NCBI GenBank assembly: GCA_038209965.1 | Contig: JBBQXF010000003.1 | Location: 25,420 to 89,419, forward strand | Length of the DNA: 64,000 nucleotides | Direction: 5' to 3' | Source of the DNA: JALONO01 sp038209965 | GTDB taxonomy: Bacteria; Bacteroidota; Bacteroidia; Cytophagales; Thermoflexibacteraceae | In this document: positions 8,781 through 17,218 of the stretch, piece by piece | How the letters are laid out: each line of letters opens with the position of its first letter | Position numbering within the stretch: the stretch's first letter is position 1 | Program-made: the position numbers and the translations under genes | The notes under the pieces: generated by a model | What the model was told of the DNA's origin: nothing | Database searches by the model: none | The model's input: the letters and a program-made list of their open reading frames with translations, nothing else

Positions 8781-9536
8781 CTATTTTGCAAAGTCCACGA
8801 AAATGAATTTAAGTCCGGCGGTCAATAACACCAAAAACAAACAATAAGTAATAATTCGGTTGTTAAACTTCGCCGTCCCAAAATGGGAACCAATAAATCC
8901 ACCCAGTAGCACCGCCACCACCCAATAGAAGATATTGCCGTCAATTTTGTTGAGTGAAGAAAAGTGCCCGGCCAAACCAGCTAGTGAATTGCACAATATA
9001 AACAAGGCGGCTATTCCCGAAGCCTTTTTCACTGTTGTCCAGTTTGCCATGATGATGATCGGGGAAAGGAAAATCCCGCCGCCAACACCAATCAGCCCTG
9101 AAACCAGCCCAATGACCGCCCCCAGGCCAAGTCCCCAATACAAGGGCATTGTTCCATTGGCGGCAGTTGGTGCTTTCAGGTATTCTTTGACAATGAGCAA
9201 CATTGCTGAAACAACTAGAAATAAACCCGCCAGAAGTTTGAAATATTGTGGGCCGATCGCGAGATAGCCGCCCAAAAAAGCCATTGGAAACGCGGTGATG
9301 ATAAATGATAGAAATATCTTTCGGTCAAAATAACCGGCTTTGATAAACTTATAGGTTGCAATACTCGCTACTAAAATGTTCAAAACGAGTGAAGTGGGCT
9401 TAATGGCCACTGGCGCAAATGACAACAGGGCCATAATGGCAAGGTAGCCCGAAGCACCCGCGTGGCCAATAGAAGAATAAAGCGCGGCAACGAGAAAAAA
9501 GAGGCTAAAGGTGAGGATCAATAAAGTAATAGTCAT
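8781..9536 (-). CDS. TauE/SafE-family sulfite/sulfonate exporter-like membrane protein
   Basis: About 251 residues from ATG 9536 (an in-frame ATG at 9578 adds 14 residues). It has about eight membrane helices, with the typical family signatures SSIGHAGASGYLAI near the N-terminus and GLVSGLIGVGGGIFLSPI in the second half, the duplicated half-motif of TauE/SafE (TSUP) proteins. These proteins export sulfite, sulfonates or related anions. The ion cannot be told from sequence. The gene is isolated, and the ATG 9536 start puts the first helix at the N-terminus. Confidence 0.85.
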   Translation of the reverse strand: MTITLLILTFSLFFLVAALYSSIGHAGASGYLAIMALLSFAPVAIKPTSLVLNILVASIATYKFIKAGYFDRKIFLSFIITAFPMAFLGGYLAIGPQYFKLLAGLFLVVSAMLLIVKEYLKAPTAANGTMPLYWGLGLGAVIGLVSGLIGVGGGIFLSPIIIMANWTTVKKASGIAALFILCNSLAGLAGHFSSLNKIDGNIFYWVVAVLLGGFIGSHFGTAKFNNRIITYCLFLVLLTAGLKFIFVDFAK

Positions 9537-9867
9537 TAAATGGTGTTTGAGGGGCAAAAATAGCAAATAAGGCTCCAATTGTGATTTGCCAACTACAGAC
9601 GGTCATTTCCCTAGTTCTATTTTCGGATCGCACTACCTGATGAACCGAAGTTGAAATGCATACCTAGCCTAAAACGGCTGAGCAAAATTAATCTTCTGTT
9701 CACTGAAAAAAATCATTGAAAATCAATGCGTACAAAGTTTTTGATTGCTCGAATTACTTGCATCTGGTTGTACTACTTCTACCGCTTGATCAACGCGCTG
9801 GTGATTGGTAATGGGCGGGTTGGTGTTACGTGATAGCTAGTGAAAACGATTAGGGCTATTTGGGGAA

Positions 9868-9903
9868 CGGCCAAAGGGCAGTGAATGGACTGCCCTTTGG
9901 CCG
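9868..9903. repeat. Perfect 15-bp hairpin in intergenic region
   Basis: CGGCCAAAGGGCAGT (9868-9882) pairs perfectly with ACTGCCCTTTGGCCG (9889-9903) across a 6-nt loop. There is no T-run on either side and no gene ends close by. It sits in the 427-bp gap between 9579 and 10005, which otherwise shows nothing. It could be a terminator remnant or an element end. Confidence 0.6.
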
Positions 9904-10005
9904 AGATGTGCGATTGCGGCCTGTCAAGCCCACTAACCACGGTTACTTTCTTTTTTTAAAAGCACTAATAATTATCGGTTTGAAATGACTGAAAAGCAAC
10001 CGCCT

Positions 10006-10551
10006 TTAACTCTTCTTTTCCTCGGTTACGTCCCCTTTGAGCGTAGTCTCAGTTGCTACTTTGGGTTTACGAACTGGTCTCTTGGCAGCGGGGGCCGCTT
10101 GATTAGTAGACTGGGCAGCCTGGGCAACTACCTTGGGCTTCAATTGCGGCTTTGGGGCAACGGCCGGCGTTTTGACAACTGGGGCTGGGGTGGCTTTTAC
10201 TTCTTCCGGTTGAAAATCAGGCAGTTCAATAGATTCTGGAGCTGATATAGCAACAGCTGTTTTCCCCTTTTTCTTTACCTTAGCCAATTTTGTTTCTGAT
10301 TTTTTTTCTTTCTTGCTGGCCTCTACCGCCTTTTTGTCAGCGTCTTTGGCCACTTTCTCCGACTTTTTATCAGTTTTGGCGAGCTTACTTTCTGCCTCGT
10401 GTTCTTTCTCCAGCCAGTCTTCTACCTTTTTGGCCAACTTCTTGGCTCTCTTCTCCAATAATTTTTCCAGTTTTTCAGATACTGGGACTCCGCTCTCTAC
10501 TATAGCGGCTTGTAAATGTTCGGCAACTTTAACAGCCAACGATGATTTCAT
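10006..10551 (-). CDS. Lysine/alanine-rich basic protein
   Basis: 181 residues. The N-terminal 25 residues look like a folded or amphipathic start (KSSLAVKVAEHLQAAIVESG). A highly charged Lys/Glu coiled-coil stretch covers about 30-90, and a Pro/Ala/Lys-rich tail (KATPAPVV, PKPQLKPKVVAQ) resembles bacterial histone-H1-like proteins. There is no signal peptide or membrane segment. A nucleoid-associated role is possible from composition alone and is not shown. The AT-rich region upstream of 10551 would hold its promoter. Confidence 0.65.
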   Translation of the reverse strand: MKSSLAVKVAEHLQAAIVESGVPVSEKLEKLLEKRAKKLAKKVEDWLEKEHEAESKLAKTDKKSEKVAKDADKKAVEASKKEKKSETKLAKVKKKGKTAVAISAPESIELPDFQPEEVKATPAPVVKTPAVAPKPQLKPKVVAQAAQSTNQAAPAAKRPVRKPKVATETTLKGDVTEEKKS

Positions 10552-10807
10552 GATTTTATTTTTTAATATTTTAACCTCTGCAAATTTCGTAAGTTAAATT
10601 ATTGTTAACAAATAATCAGGCAATATTTGCAAAAATTTAATATTGGAATTTTGTACCACCTAAATTGAGGGGAAAAGTCTGACCAAAATATTACCATCCA
10701 TTAATGCACTAGCAACCGTCAGTCATGTATTTTCCCGATTTTAGTTCCCTGAACGATATTGATCGCTGATCGCGATTCTGTTTATTTTATCATCACCGGG
10801 GCACTGG

Positions 10808-12553
10808 CTACCGACACCCAGTTTTATTGAACGCCTCAATGGCGAAATAATAGGGCTGTCCCACGGTCAAGGCCCGCAGTTCGAGCGCATTGGGTTCGTT
10901 ATGCCAAATTTGGTACGTTTGGTACAACTTGTTTGGCGCAATCCCCCACAGAATATTATAGCCCACCACGCCGGGAACTTTGGCCCAAGTGATAAAAGCG
11001 TTGCGTTCATCTTGGTCGCGCTTGACTACCAATTGAGCCGGGGTTTTTGGGATTTTCCCTGATCCAAGGCTAAAGACCCGGAAATCACTGACCGCCAAAT
11101 TTGGTGCAGCCACGTGCAAATGTTCCTATTTGAGATAACGAGTTTTGACTGGTTTGTCCAGTTCCACGTAGGCGCAGGGGCGATCCTGTTTGGGTTGCTG
11201 GGTCAGATCGGTCAGCAGTTCCCACGTTTTGCCATCCAGCGAATGGTACATCTTGAATTGGGTATATACTTTGGCTGGGTCGTTGTCATAAATATTGGAT
11301 TTGTAGTCCACATAATTGATCTGGTAAGCATTTACTTCGCACGGCTTTTCCAGATCCAAAACTAGTGTTTCCCCGGTACGGTTCTGGCCAGCCACCCAAA
11401 AAGTGCGGGGGTTTTCGCCGGTCAATTTTACGGTGTTGAAAGTATCGCGCACCGACGAAGCCACCCCCCGCTTTTGGTAGGCGAGCAGCATCCAGCCGGT
11501 GAACAGTTCATCTTTGTCCTCCCATTTTTTGGTGGGCAACCGATGGGGGAAATCACCAAACCGGGTGTTGGCAAACAGTTGGTTATCTTGGTCAAAGCCG
11601 GTGGGAAACATGGCAATGCGCCGTTCCATTTGCCAGTTTACCGCGATCCAGGGCGTGCCGGTGTTCCAATAATTGCCGTAATTGTCCTGAAATGTGTTGC
11701 CGTGGCCGGCCCCGTTCATGTAACCGCCAGGTTTGTAGGAGATCGGGTTATAGGGGGCATAAGTAAACGGGCCGAGGGGATCGTCGCCCACGTAGGTGCC
11801 ATTGGCATACACGTTGTATTCGGTGCCGGGTGCGCCATATTGCAAAAAATAATTCCCTTGGTGTTTGGTCATCCATGCCCCTTCGGTGAAAGGTTTGATG
11901 GTGTCGCGGTGATTGTGGCCAAACCATTCCCAGCCATATTTTTCGGGCTGGAAACGGTTTGGCCGTAATAATTGTTCTTGGTTTTGTAGGTCAAAATGGC
12001 GGTCTTTGTCCAACTCGGCCCCGTAGAGCGGGAACACATTGGACGATCCTCAGTACATGTACCAGCGGTCGGTGTCGGGGTTATGGAACAGGGCCGGATC
12101 CCACAGGCCCACGAGCGGGGACAGGCGGGGCAGCCAGCGGTTATAAAACTGCAATTTTCCTTTTTCCGGCTCGAGGCTGATAAAAATGGGGCGTTGCTCA
12201 AAAGTGGACTGAAAAAGATAGAGCGTATCACGCACCGACAACGCCGCCGGGGCACACATGTCTTCCATGGGCCATTTATCGGGCACTACATACCGCCAAT
12301 TGATCAGATCTTTCGAGTGCCACCATCCCCCAGAAATGGTGACAAATAAGTAATGTTCCCCTTTGTGGTTGATAATGACCGGATCGGCCCCCGAACGGTA
12401 CGAAATACTGTCATTGAGCTGCTCAAAATTGTATTTATAGTCAACGTCCATTGGGTTACAATAGGTCTTTTGGGCAGACTGCGCGAAGGCATGTTGCGTT
12501 AGGCCAACCAAACAGCAGATAAATAAGTAGTTTTTCATTCTCGATTTGATCAA
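10808..12553 (-). pseudogene. GH43-type glycoside hydrolase with two in-frame stops
   Basis: One reading frame runs from ATG 12553 (or 12538) to 10808, about 580 codons, broken by TGA at 12050-12052 and TAG at 11126-11128 with no frame change. It has a signal peptide, then a five-bladed-propeller family 43-like catalytic domain (RSGADPVIINHKGEHYLF, DPALFHNPDTDRWYMY, FTEGAWMTKHQGNYFL), a discoidin-like domain (about 400-500) and a C-terminal fibronectin-III-like domain. The TGA falls where relatives carry Trp (WYMY-W-GSSN), so it is one G-to-A change. Intact, it would be a secreted arabinosidase/xylosidase-type enzyme. No other polysaccharide genes are adjacent. Confidence 0.8.
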
Positions 12554-12602
12554 AAACGAAAGTTAGGCCATTCTAGGTGATTATGCCGATAGTCCAATCG
12601 AC

Positions 12603-12638
12603 AAAAAAAGCCGCCCGTGGGTTCGGGCGGCTTTTGGG
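12603..12638 (-). terminator. Terminator after the acidic-protein gene
   Basis: AAAAGCCGCCCG (12607-12618) pairs with CGGGCGGCTTTT around a TGGGTT loop. On the - strand the stem is followed by a T-run, 13-45 bp beyond the stop at 12651. It could also act on the + strand. Confidence 0.8.
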
Positions 12639-12650
12639 AAGCACAAAAAA

Positions 12651-12947
12651 TTACTCAGCGTCTTCGTCGGCAGCTTCTCCGCTAGCTTCCTCATCATCTT
12701 CGTCTGTTTCCTTGTCTTCGTCCTCTGCATTTACTTCTTCGGCATCTTCGGTTTCAGCTTCTTCGGCATCTCCGTCAGAATCAAGGATAGTGGTGGGTTC
12801 GGCCACTTCGTCTTCTTCTTCAGTTTCAGTTTCTTCGGCATCTTCGTCGGAAGCAAAGAGGGTGGTGGGTTGGGTCAACAGGGCTGGGAACAGGGTTTCG
12901 TTGGTGGCCAAGGATCCAGTCGCAATTTTTGATTGGGCTATTTGCAT
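12651..12947 (-). CDS. Small highly acidic protein
   Basis: 98 residues. A non-acidic N-terminus of about 33 residues (QIAQSKIATGSLATNETLF) is followed by two similar units, each starting TTLFAS or TTILDS and running into long Asp/Glu/Ala/Thr tracts. There is no signal peptide. A strong terminator follows the stop, which supports a real transcribed gene. The function is unknown. Its composition is opposite to that of the lysine-rich protein 2 kb away. The promoter should lie in the AT-rich stretch 12950-13150. Confidence 0.6.
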   Translation of the reverse strand: MQIAQSKIATGSLATNETLFPALLTQPTTLFASDEDAEETETEEEDEVAEPTTILDSDGDAEEAETEDAEEVNAEDEDKETDEDDEEASGEAADEDAE

Positions 12948-13214
12948 GATCGTGTGAGTTTAAAAACTTGTGGCAATTTACACTTCAACTTGTATTGGGG
13001 TGTGAATTCCAGTTTGTATTATTGTGAACTTATGATTACTATCCGTTCGGCTTGGGTATTACCGATGAGTATATGAGCCAATTTTTTTTAGTTTTTTTAT
13101 TGATTTTTATTCATCAAAAAAGACGCTTTTAGCTATTTATAATTAACTTACTTTAAAATAACTATCTTAGACAATCCATAATACCTTGATTGTTAGATAT
13201 ATAAAAGCGCAGTT

Positions 13215-13328
13215 TGCTACAATTTAGTGAATAGAATCCATTTTGGTGCTACCAATTAGTGAATAAACTGGGGCTAGATGCTACTAAAATGTGTATTTTT
13301 TGGGTGAGGTGCTACTTGTTTGTGCATT
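13215..13328 (+). repeat. Iteron group 1 (four degenerate copies)
   Basis: Direct copies of the 19-bp repeat start at 13215, 13247, 13279 and 13310, spaced 31-32 bp (three helical turns), all starting TGCTAC. They match the consensus TGCTACAAAATAGTGCATT less well than the group near rep. The even helical phasing implies cooperative Rep binding on one face of the DNA. The 260 bp between this group and the next show nothing else. Confidence 0.8.
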
Positions 13329-13592
13329 TAATTTTTCATTCACTTGCCATCCAAGCGTTAGCCAGCATAATTTTTTGGATCACTTTTTTTGAACGTTTTT
13401 CGCTTTGGGTGGCCATTTGGCGCACATAAAAATCTTTTTTGCTCCCAAGATAGCCATTTTCATCCTGCTACTCCTCTCCAACCTTGAAAACGATCTGGCA
13501 ATCTGTGCCAGTTTGGCCAGAAATCAGGATTTTGCCCGCTAGGTCGACTATTCCCCCACCGCAGCTAATGGAAGGGGTTTCATTTATCGATC

Positions 13593-14024
13593 TGCTACAA
13601 AATAGTGCATTGCTGGGTGGGCCATTCAACGCGGGTCTGCTACAATATTGTGCAGGTTTGGCCACCGGATTAGCTGCTACAAAATAGTGCATTGGGGCGG
13701 ACAGAACCGCCAATCGCGGCAAAGTGCTACAAAATAGTGCATTTTGGGCAACTTTAAACCAGGCTAAATCCCGTGTTAGACTGGGTTAAGTGACTTTTTT
13801 TTGATAATTATCAATAATTTTTTCAACCTGTTGGGTTAACTGCTACAACATTGTGCATTATAGTTCAGTGCAATAGTTCTCATGGGATTTAGAGGGCAAG
13901 GATCGGCTTGCCTTGCAACCCAGCTTCGGTTCCACACTTTTAGCTGCTACAAAAACGTGCATTATTTTTTTGCACAATGAAAACCTTATTTTTGGGCTTG
14001 ATAGCTGCTACAAATTTGTGCATT
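13593..14024 (+). repeat. Iteron group 2 (seven copies), replication origin
   Basis: Seven direct copies start at 13593, 13638, 13675, 13725, 13841, 13945 and 14006. Three are exact copies of TGCTACAAAATAGTGCATT. An AT-rich stretch at 13789-13830, containing the perfect palindrome TTGATAATTATCAA (13801-13814), lies among them and is a candidate unwinding element. Direct iterons next to a Rep_3-type gene are the classical design of an iteron origin, where Rep monomers bind to open the DNA and handcuffing limits copy number. Confidence 0.9.
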
Positions 14025-14040
14025 AAAAAATTATCAAAAT

Positions 14041-14072
14041 ACGTGCTACAATTCTTTGGAATTGTAGCACGT
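14041..14072. promoter_or_regulatory. Inverted half-iterons: rep operator
   Basis: ACGTGCTACAATTC (14041-14054) and its perfect complement GAATTGTAGCACGT (14059-14072) flank a 4-nt loop. Each arm carries the TGCTACAA half of the iteron. In F, pPS10 and related plasmids, inverted half-iterons upstream of rep bind Rep dimers and repress rep, and the location here (about 90 bp before rep) is the same. It could also fold as a hairpin in RNA. Confidence 0.8.
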
Positions 14073-14159
14073 TCGTTTTAACTTTCGCCTTCAGTTCAAC
14101 CCACCGGTCAGGTTTAGTTCAAGCACGGCCCGTTTTTGAACGCTAAAACACCAAAGCCC

Positions 14160-15503
14160 ATGATGATGGACATAACCAAGAGCGAGATCGTCAAAGTTGA
14201 AAAAACTGACAAAAAGCGCCATCCAATCCATTACACCGTTTTTCATCCCAATGTGCTCATCGGGGTCAATACCGAGTTGAAACTGGCCGAGCAGCGGCTT
14301 TACATGGAGATCTTGAACTTTAACCACCAAGCCGAGCCAGACCGGCTCGACTATGAGATCCCCTACGAGTTCATCACCCACAGCACCGACCCGAAGGTGA
14401 TCCAAAAGAAAGCCCACCAAGAGTTTACCCGCATTGCCGAGGTACTCCAAAAACGGGTCTTCCGCTTGGACAAAGAGTTTATGCAGACGCACTTCAACGA
14501 AAAGTACGCCGTCACCATCAACCCTTTCCCGGTCATCAAATACAAGGAAAAACATTTTCAAGTCCGGCTGAACGAGTACCTCAAGGCCGTTTTGGTGAAA
14601 CTCGAGATGGGTTTCACCAAGGGGGACATCGAGTTGCTGCGCGCATTCCGCAGCGAATATTCCTACCTGATGTACTGGCTCATCCGCCGCGAGCAATGGA
14701 AGCACAAAGCCGGAGTTTTGGATTTTGCCCTCGATGAGCTAAAAAAAGAACTGGGCTGCACGGATCAGTACGAAGGCCGGTTCAATAATTTCAAGGCCCG
14801 GGTGTTGGATGTGGTCCACGAGGAGTTTCAGGGCACTTGGGTCGAGTTTGACTACGAGATCCTGCGCGGGGGCAAGGGCGGCAAGGCCATTCAGAAAATC
14901 TTGTTCAAGTTTGGCACCGATTTCCAACAAGAACAGAAACTGGCCCTGGCCGAAAACCGCTATGCTTGGGAAGGCGAGCTGCTCCAACTCGGTATTGGGG
15001 AGAAGGAAGTGCTCCGTTTCCGCGACTATGTGGCCAACCAGCAACCGCTCAAGGACGGTCAAGTCTGGGACAGCTTTTATGTGCACACGTGCATGGCCAT
15101 AGCCCGGGAAAACTATCGGAACAAACGGCTCAACGTGCAAGCCAAAAAAATAGCCAATACGGCCAATTACCTTTATTCGGCCTTGGTGCAAGGATGGTGG
15201 GTGAAAGAGGTGGAGTTTCGCCGCCAACTGCCCAGCTCGCCCGCCCGGCCCCCGGCCAGCCTGTTTGCCGAATTGCCGGCCAAAGTAAAGCTGTCCCCCG
15301 AATCTGTCCAGTTGACCGTTGATCCGCCCGTTAAGAGCAGTGTTGGACTGGCCCCGCCACGGACGAAGTTCCGGTTGCCTTACGTCGATTTTATGGAAAC
15401 CTACCGTGCTTATTTGTCCATCAGCAAAGAGCCGATGAGCGAGCCAGATTTTGCGGCCAAACTGGGCTACAAAATCTCCGGTGACTACGTGGAGAAGGTT
15501 TGA
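14160..15503 (+). CDS. rep: Rep_3-family replication initiator protein
   Basis: 447 residues from ATG 14160 (further ATGs at 14163 and 14166; a TTG at 14136 is possible). It shows the two winged-helix layout of Rep_3/RepB initiators: an N-terminal part with NTELKLAEQRLYMEIL, and a second domain with SEYSYLMYWLIRREQWKH, DFALDELKKELG and the wing NNFKARVLDVVHEEF followed by KAIQKILFKF. Rep binds the upstream iterons to start replication and as a dimer represses its own gene at the inverted repeat. The C-terminal 110 residues are Pro-rich and longer than in small RepB proteins. A palindrome with a T-run follows directly. Confidence 0.92.
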   Translation: MMMDITKSEIVKVEKTDKKRHPIHYTVFHPNVLIGVNTELKLAEQRLYMEILNFNHQAEPDRLDYEIPYEFITHSTDPKVIQKKAHQEFTRIAEVLQKRVFRLDKEFMQTHFNEKYAVTINPFPVIKYKEKHFQVRLNEYLKAVLVKLEMGFTKGDIELLRAFRSEYSYLMYWLIRREQWKHKAGVLDFALDELKKELGCTDQYEGRFNNFKARVLDVVHEEFQGTWVEFDYEILRGGKGGKAIQKILFKFGTDFQQEQKLALAENRYAWEGELLQLGIGEKEVLRFRDYVANQQPLKDGQVWDSFYVHTCMAIARENYRNKRLNVQAKKIANTANYLYSALVQGWWVKEVEFRRQLPSSPARPPASLFAELPAKVKLSPESVQLTVDPPVKSSVGLAPPRTKFRLPYVDFMETYRAYLSISKEPMSEPDFAAKLGYKISGDYVEKV

Positions 15504-15504
15504 C

Positions 15505-15533
15505 AAAAGTGGACACATTGTCCACTTTTTTTT
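15505..15533 (+). terminator. Palindrome with T-run after rep (terminator, or parS-like site)
   Basis: AAAAGTGGACA (15505-15515) and TGTCCACTTTT (15519-15529) are perfect complements around CAT, followed by T to 15533. It begins 2 bp after the rep stop, so it fits a terminator. The same palindrome plus flank (about 48 bp, one mismatch) recurs at 17171-17218, and a near copy precedes parA. Confidence 0.7.
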
Positions 15534-15833
15534 GATCCGATCAAGCCACTTTCCCCCAGCGGAATATGAAGTGCGGTGTCCCAAAATTGCTTTTTCAACT
15601 GACTTCTTATGGCTTAGCCGTTTAGAGAAAGGAAAAAATCAAAACTTCTCGTACTTTTTTCAATCCCATTTTTCCGGAAAAGTAGCTTTTGGGGTGAAAT
15701 ATTGCTTCTACACGCTGATTTACCTTGGTTTGGTGGACTGTTGCTCACAAACATTCGCCAGTTAGTTTTTGTATAATAGTGACATTATTTTGCGACAGTA
15801 TCTGGAAGTTCATTCACCAAATCCGCTACTTAT
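15534..15833. other. 300-bp intergenic region upstream of the PLP enzyme
   Basis: No gene is seen. The 60 bp before 15834 are AT-rich and hold TAGTTTTTG and TTATTTTG, which resemble the Bacteroidota -7 element TAnnTTTG, but spacing to a -33 TTTG is not clear. Confidence 0.35.
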
Positions 15834-17063
15834 ATGTCTGTAATAACTACCGAGAAAGAAACACAGATCAGTTTTGACTATGCGCTGGCGCAGCAGATCG
15901 TCCAACTCAATATTCAGGATGAAGCTTTGGACGGGCGCATGATTACCGTCAATGGCTGCCCCATGATAAACTTTGGCAACTGCTCTTACTTGGGGCTGGA
16001 ACTGCACCCGGCAATTAAAGCCGGAGTTATGTTGATGACGCAGCGATACGGATCCTTGTACGCCAGTTCCCGTTCGTATGTGGGCTTGGGCATTTTTGAA
16101 GAATTAGAAGACTTGATGGAACAAATTTTTGGTGGGCCAACATTGATGGCCACCTGTACGACCATGGGCCACTTGGGGGTCATCCCGGTTTTGGTGGGGC
16201 CCCATGATGTGGTGATCATGGATCAGCAGGTACATGCCTCAGTCCAAATGGCGGTTTCTTGCCTAAAAGGGAGTAATCCGGCTCAACAAGTGGAAAAAAT
16301 CAAGCACAACAACTTGGCTATGCTTGAGAACCGGATACAAAAGCTAAGCGTGGGGAACAACAAAATCTGGTACATGGTTGATGGGGTCTATTCCATGTTT
16401 GGTGATGTAGCCCCGATCCCTGAAATCCTGGAACTGATGGATCGGTATGACAACCTGTATTTGTATTGTGACGATGCGCACGGAATGTCATGGACGGGAC
16501 GCCACGGGGCGGGTTTTTTCCGCAGTCGCTGTGCCTATCACCCTCGGGTAGTATTGTCGACCTCGCTTGGCAAAGGGTTTGGGGCGGCCGGAGGCACATT
16601 TACTTTCCCAAATCAAGAAATGAAACACAAAGTCCGCTCGCTGGGTGGCACTTTCATTTTTGCAGCCCCGTTGTCCCCTCCCTTGTTGGGAGCTTGCCTA
16701 GCTTCGGCCAGAATCCATCTGAGTGACGAGCTTGCTCCCTTGCAAGCGGCCCTGCGAGTCCGGATTGATCATTTTGTGAAAGTGGCCCAGGAACTTAAAT
16801 TGCCCTTGGCCGGATCGGCCGAAACCCCCGTGCAGTTTGTAGTGATTGGCAAAGCCGAAAATGCCGTTGACGTGGTCAAACGCTTGCACCAGCGCGGTTT
16901 TTATGTAAACATGAGTGCTTATCCGATTGTGCCCCAAGGGAAGGGTGGGTTGCGCATTACACTGACCAACCACCTGAGCTTAAATGATTTGAGTAATTTG
17001 GCGAAGGCTGTCCGCGAAGAATTGGATGAGCAGGTAAAGCTTGTCCAGTCGGCAACTCGCTAG
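15834..17063 (+). CDS. PLP-dependent alpha-oxoamine synthase-like enzyme (KBL/AONS family)
   Basis: 409 residues of fold-type I PLP enzyme, close to 8-amino-7-oxononanoate synthase, 2-amino-3-ketobutyrate CoA ligase and CqsA. FGNCSYLGL near the N-terminus corresponds to the NYLGL motif. Asp214 and His216 in CDDAHG contact PLP, and Lys247 in STSLGKGFGAAGG is the Schiff-base lysine. Such enzymes condense an amino acid with an acyl-CoA or acyl-ACP and release CO2. With no biotin or sphingolipid genes nearby, the substrate is open. The final region (GKGGLRITLTNHLS) matches the C-terminal domain. The gene ends convergently with the Ubl operon. Confidence 0.88.
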   Translation: MSVITTEKETQISFDYALAQQIVQLNIQDEALDGRMITVNGCPMINFGNCSYLGLELHPAIKAGVMLMTQRYGSLYASSRSYVGLGIFEELEDLMEQIFGGPTLMATCTTMGHLGVIPVLVGPHDVVIMDQQVHASVQMAVSCLKGSNPAQQVEKIKHNNLAMLENRIQKLSVGNNKIWYMVDGVYSMFGDVAPIPEILELMDRYDNLYLYCDDAHGMSWTGRHGAGFFRSRCAYHPRVVLSTSLGKGFGAAGGTFTFPNQEMKHKVRSLGGTFIFAAPLSPPLLGACLASARIHLSDELAPLQAALRVRIDHFVKVAQELKLPLAGSAETPVQFVVIGKAENAVDVVKRLHQRGFYVNMSAYPIVPQGKGGLRITLTNHLSLNDLSNLAKAVREELDEQVKLVQSATR

Positions 17064-17170
17064 GTTTCCCGTGAAGTCAAAACCGAACTATTACTGGCCT
17101 AATGTTAGTCATTTTTTGGGCCAAATTGATTTTTTCCTTACTCCGGTCATTGGTTGACTGGTGTACGCCT

Positions 17171-17218
17171 GACAAAAGTGGACACATTGTCCACTTTTTT
17201 TTGTTCCGATCAAGCCAC
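17171..17218. terminator. Second palindrome copy, between convergent genes
   Basis: The same arms, AAAAGTGGACA (17174-17184) and TGTCCACTTTT (17188-17198), with a T-run to 17202 and a shared 3' flank. It sits between the + strand PLP enzyme and the - strand operon end (17210). The A-run/T-run symmetry could stop transcription from both sides. It may equally be a second partition-type site. Confidence 0.65.

Noticed and set aside
800..12560. Genetic code with reassigned stops to explain the in-frame stops
   Set aside because: TAA, TAG and TGA all occur inside genes, and intact genes use all three as normal ends.
13468..13722. 84-codon frame on the - strand across the iterons
   Set aside because: It overlaps three iterons. 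The repeated motif, not coding, explains the sequence.
13215..14024. Repeats at 13.2-14.0 kb as a CRISPR array
   Set aside because: Unit is 19 bp and variable, spacing is irregular (31-116 bp), there are no cas genes, and a Rep_3 gene follows. Iterons fit better.
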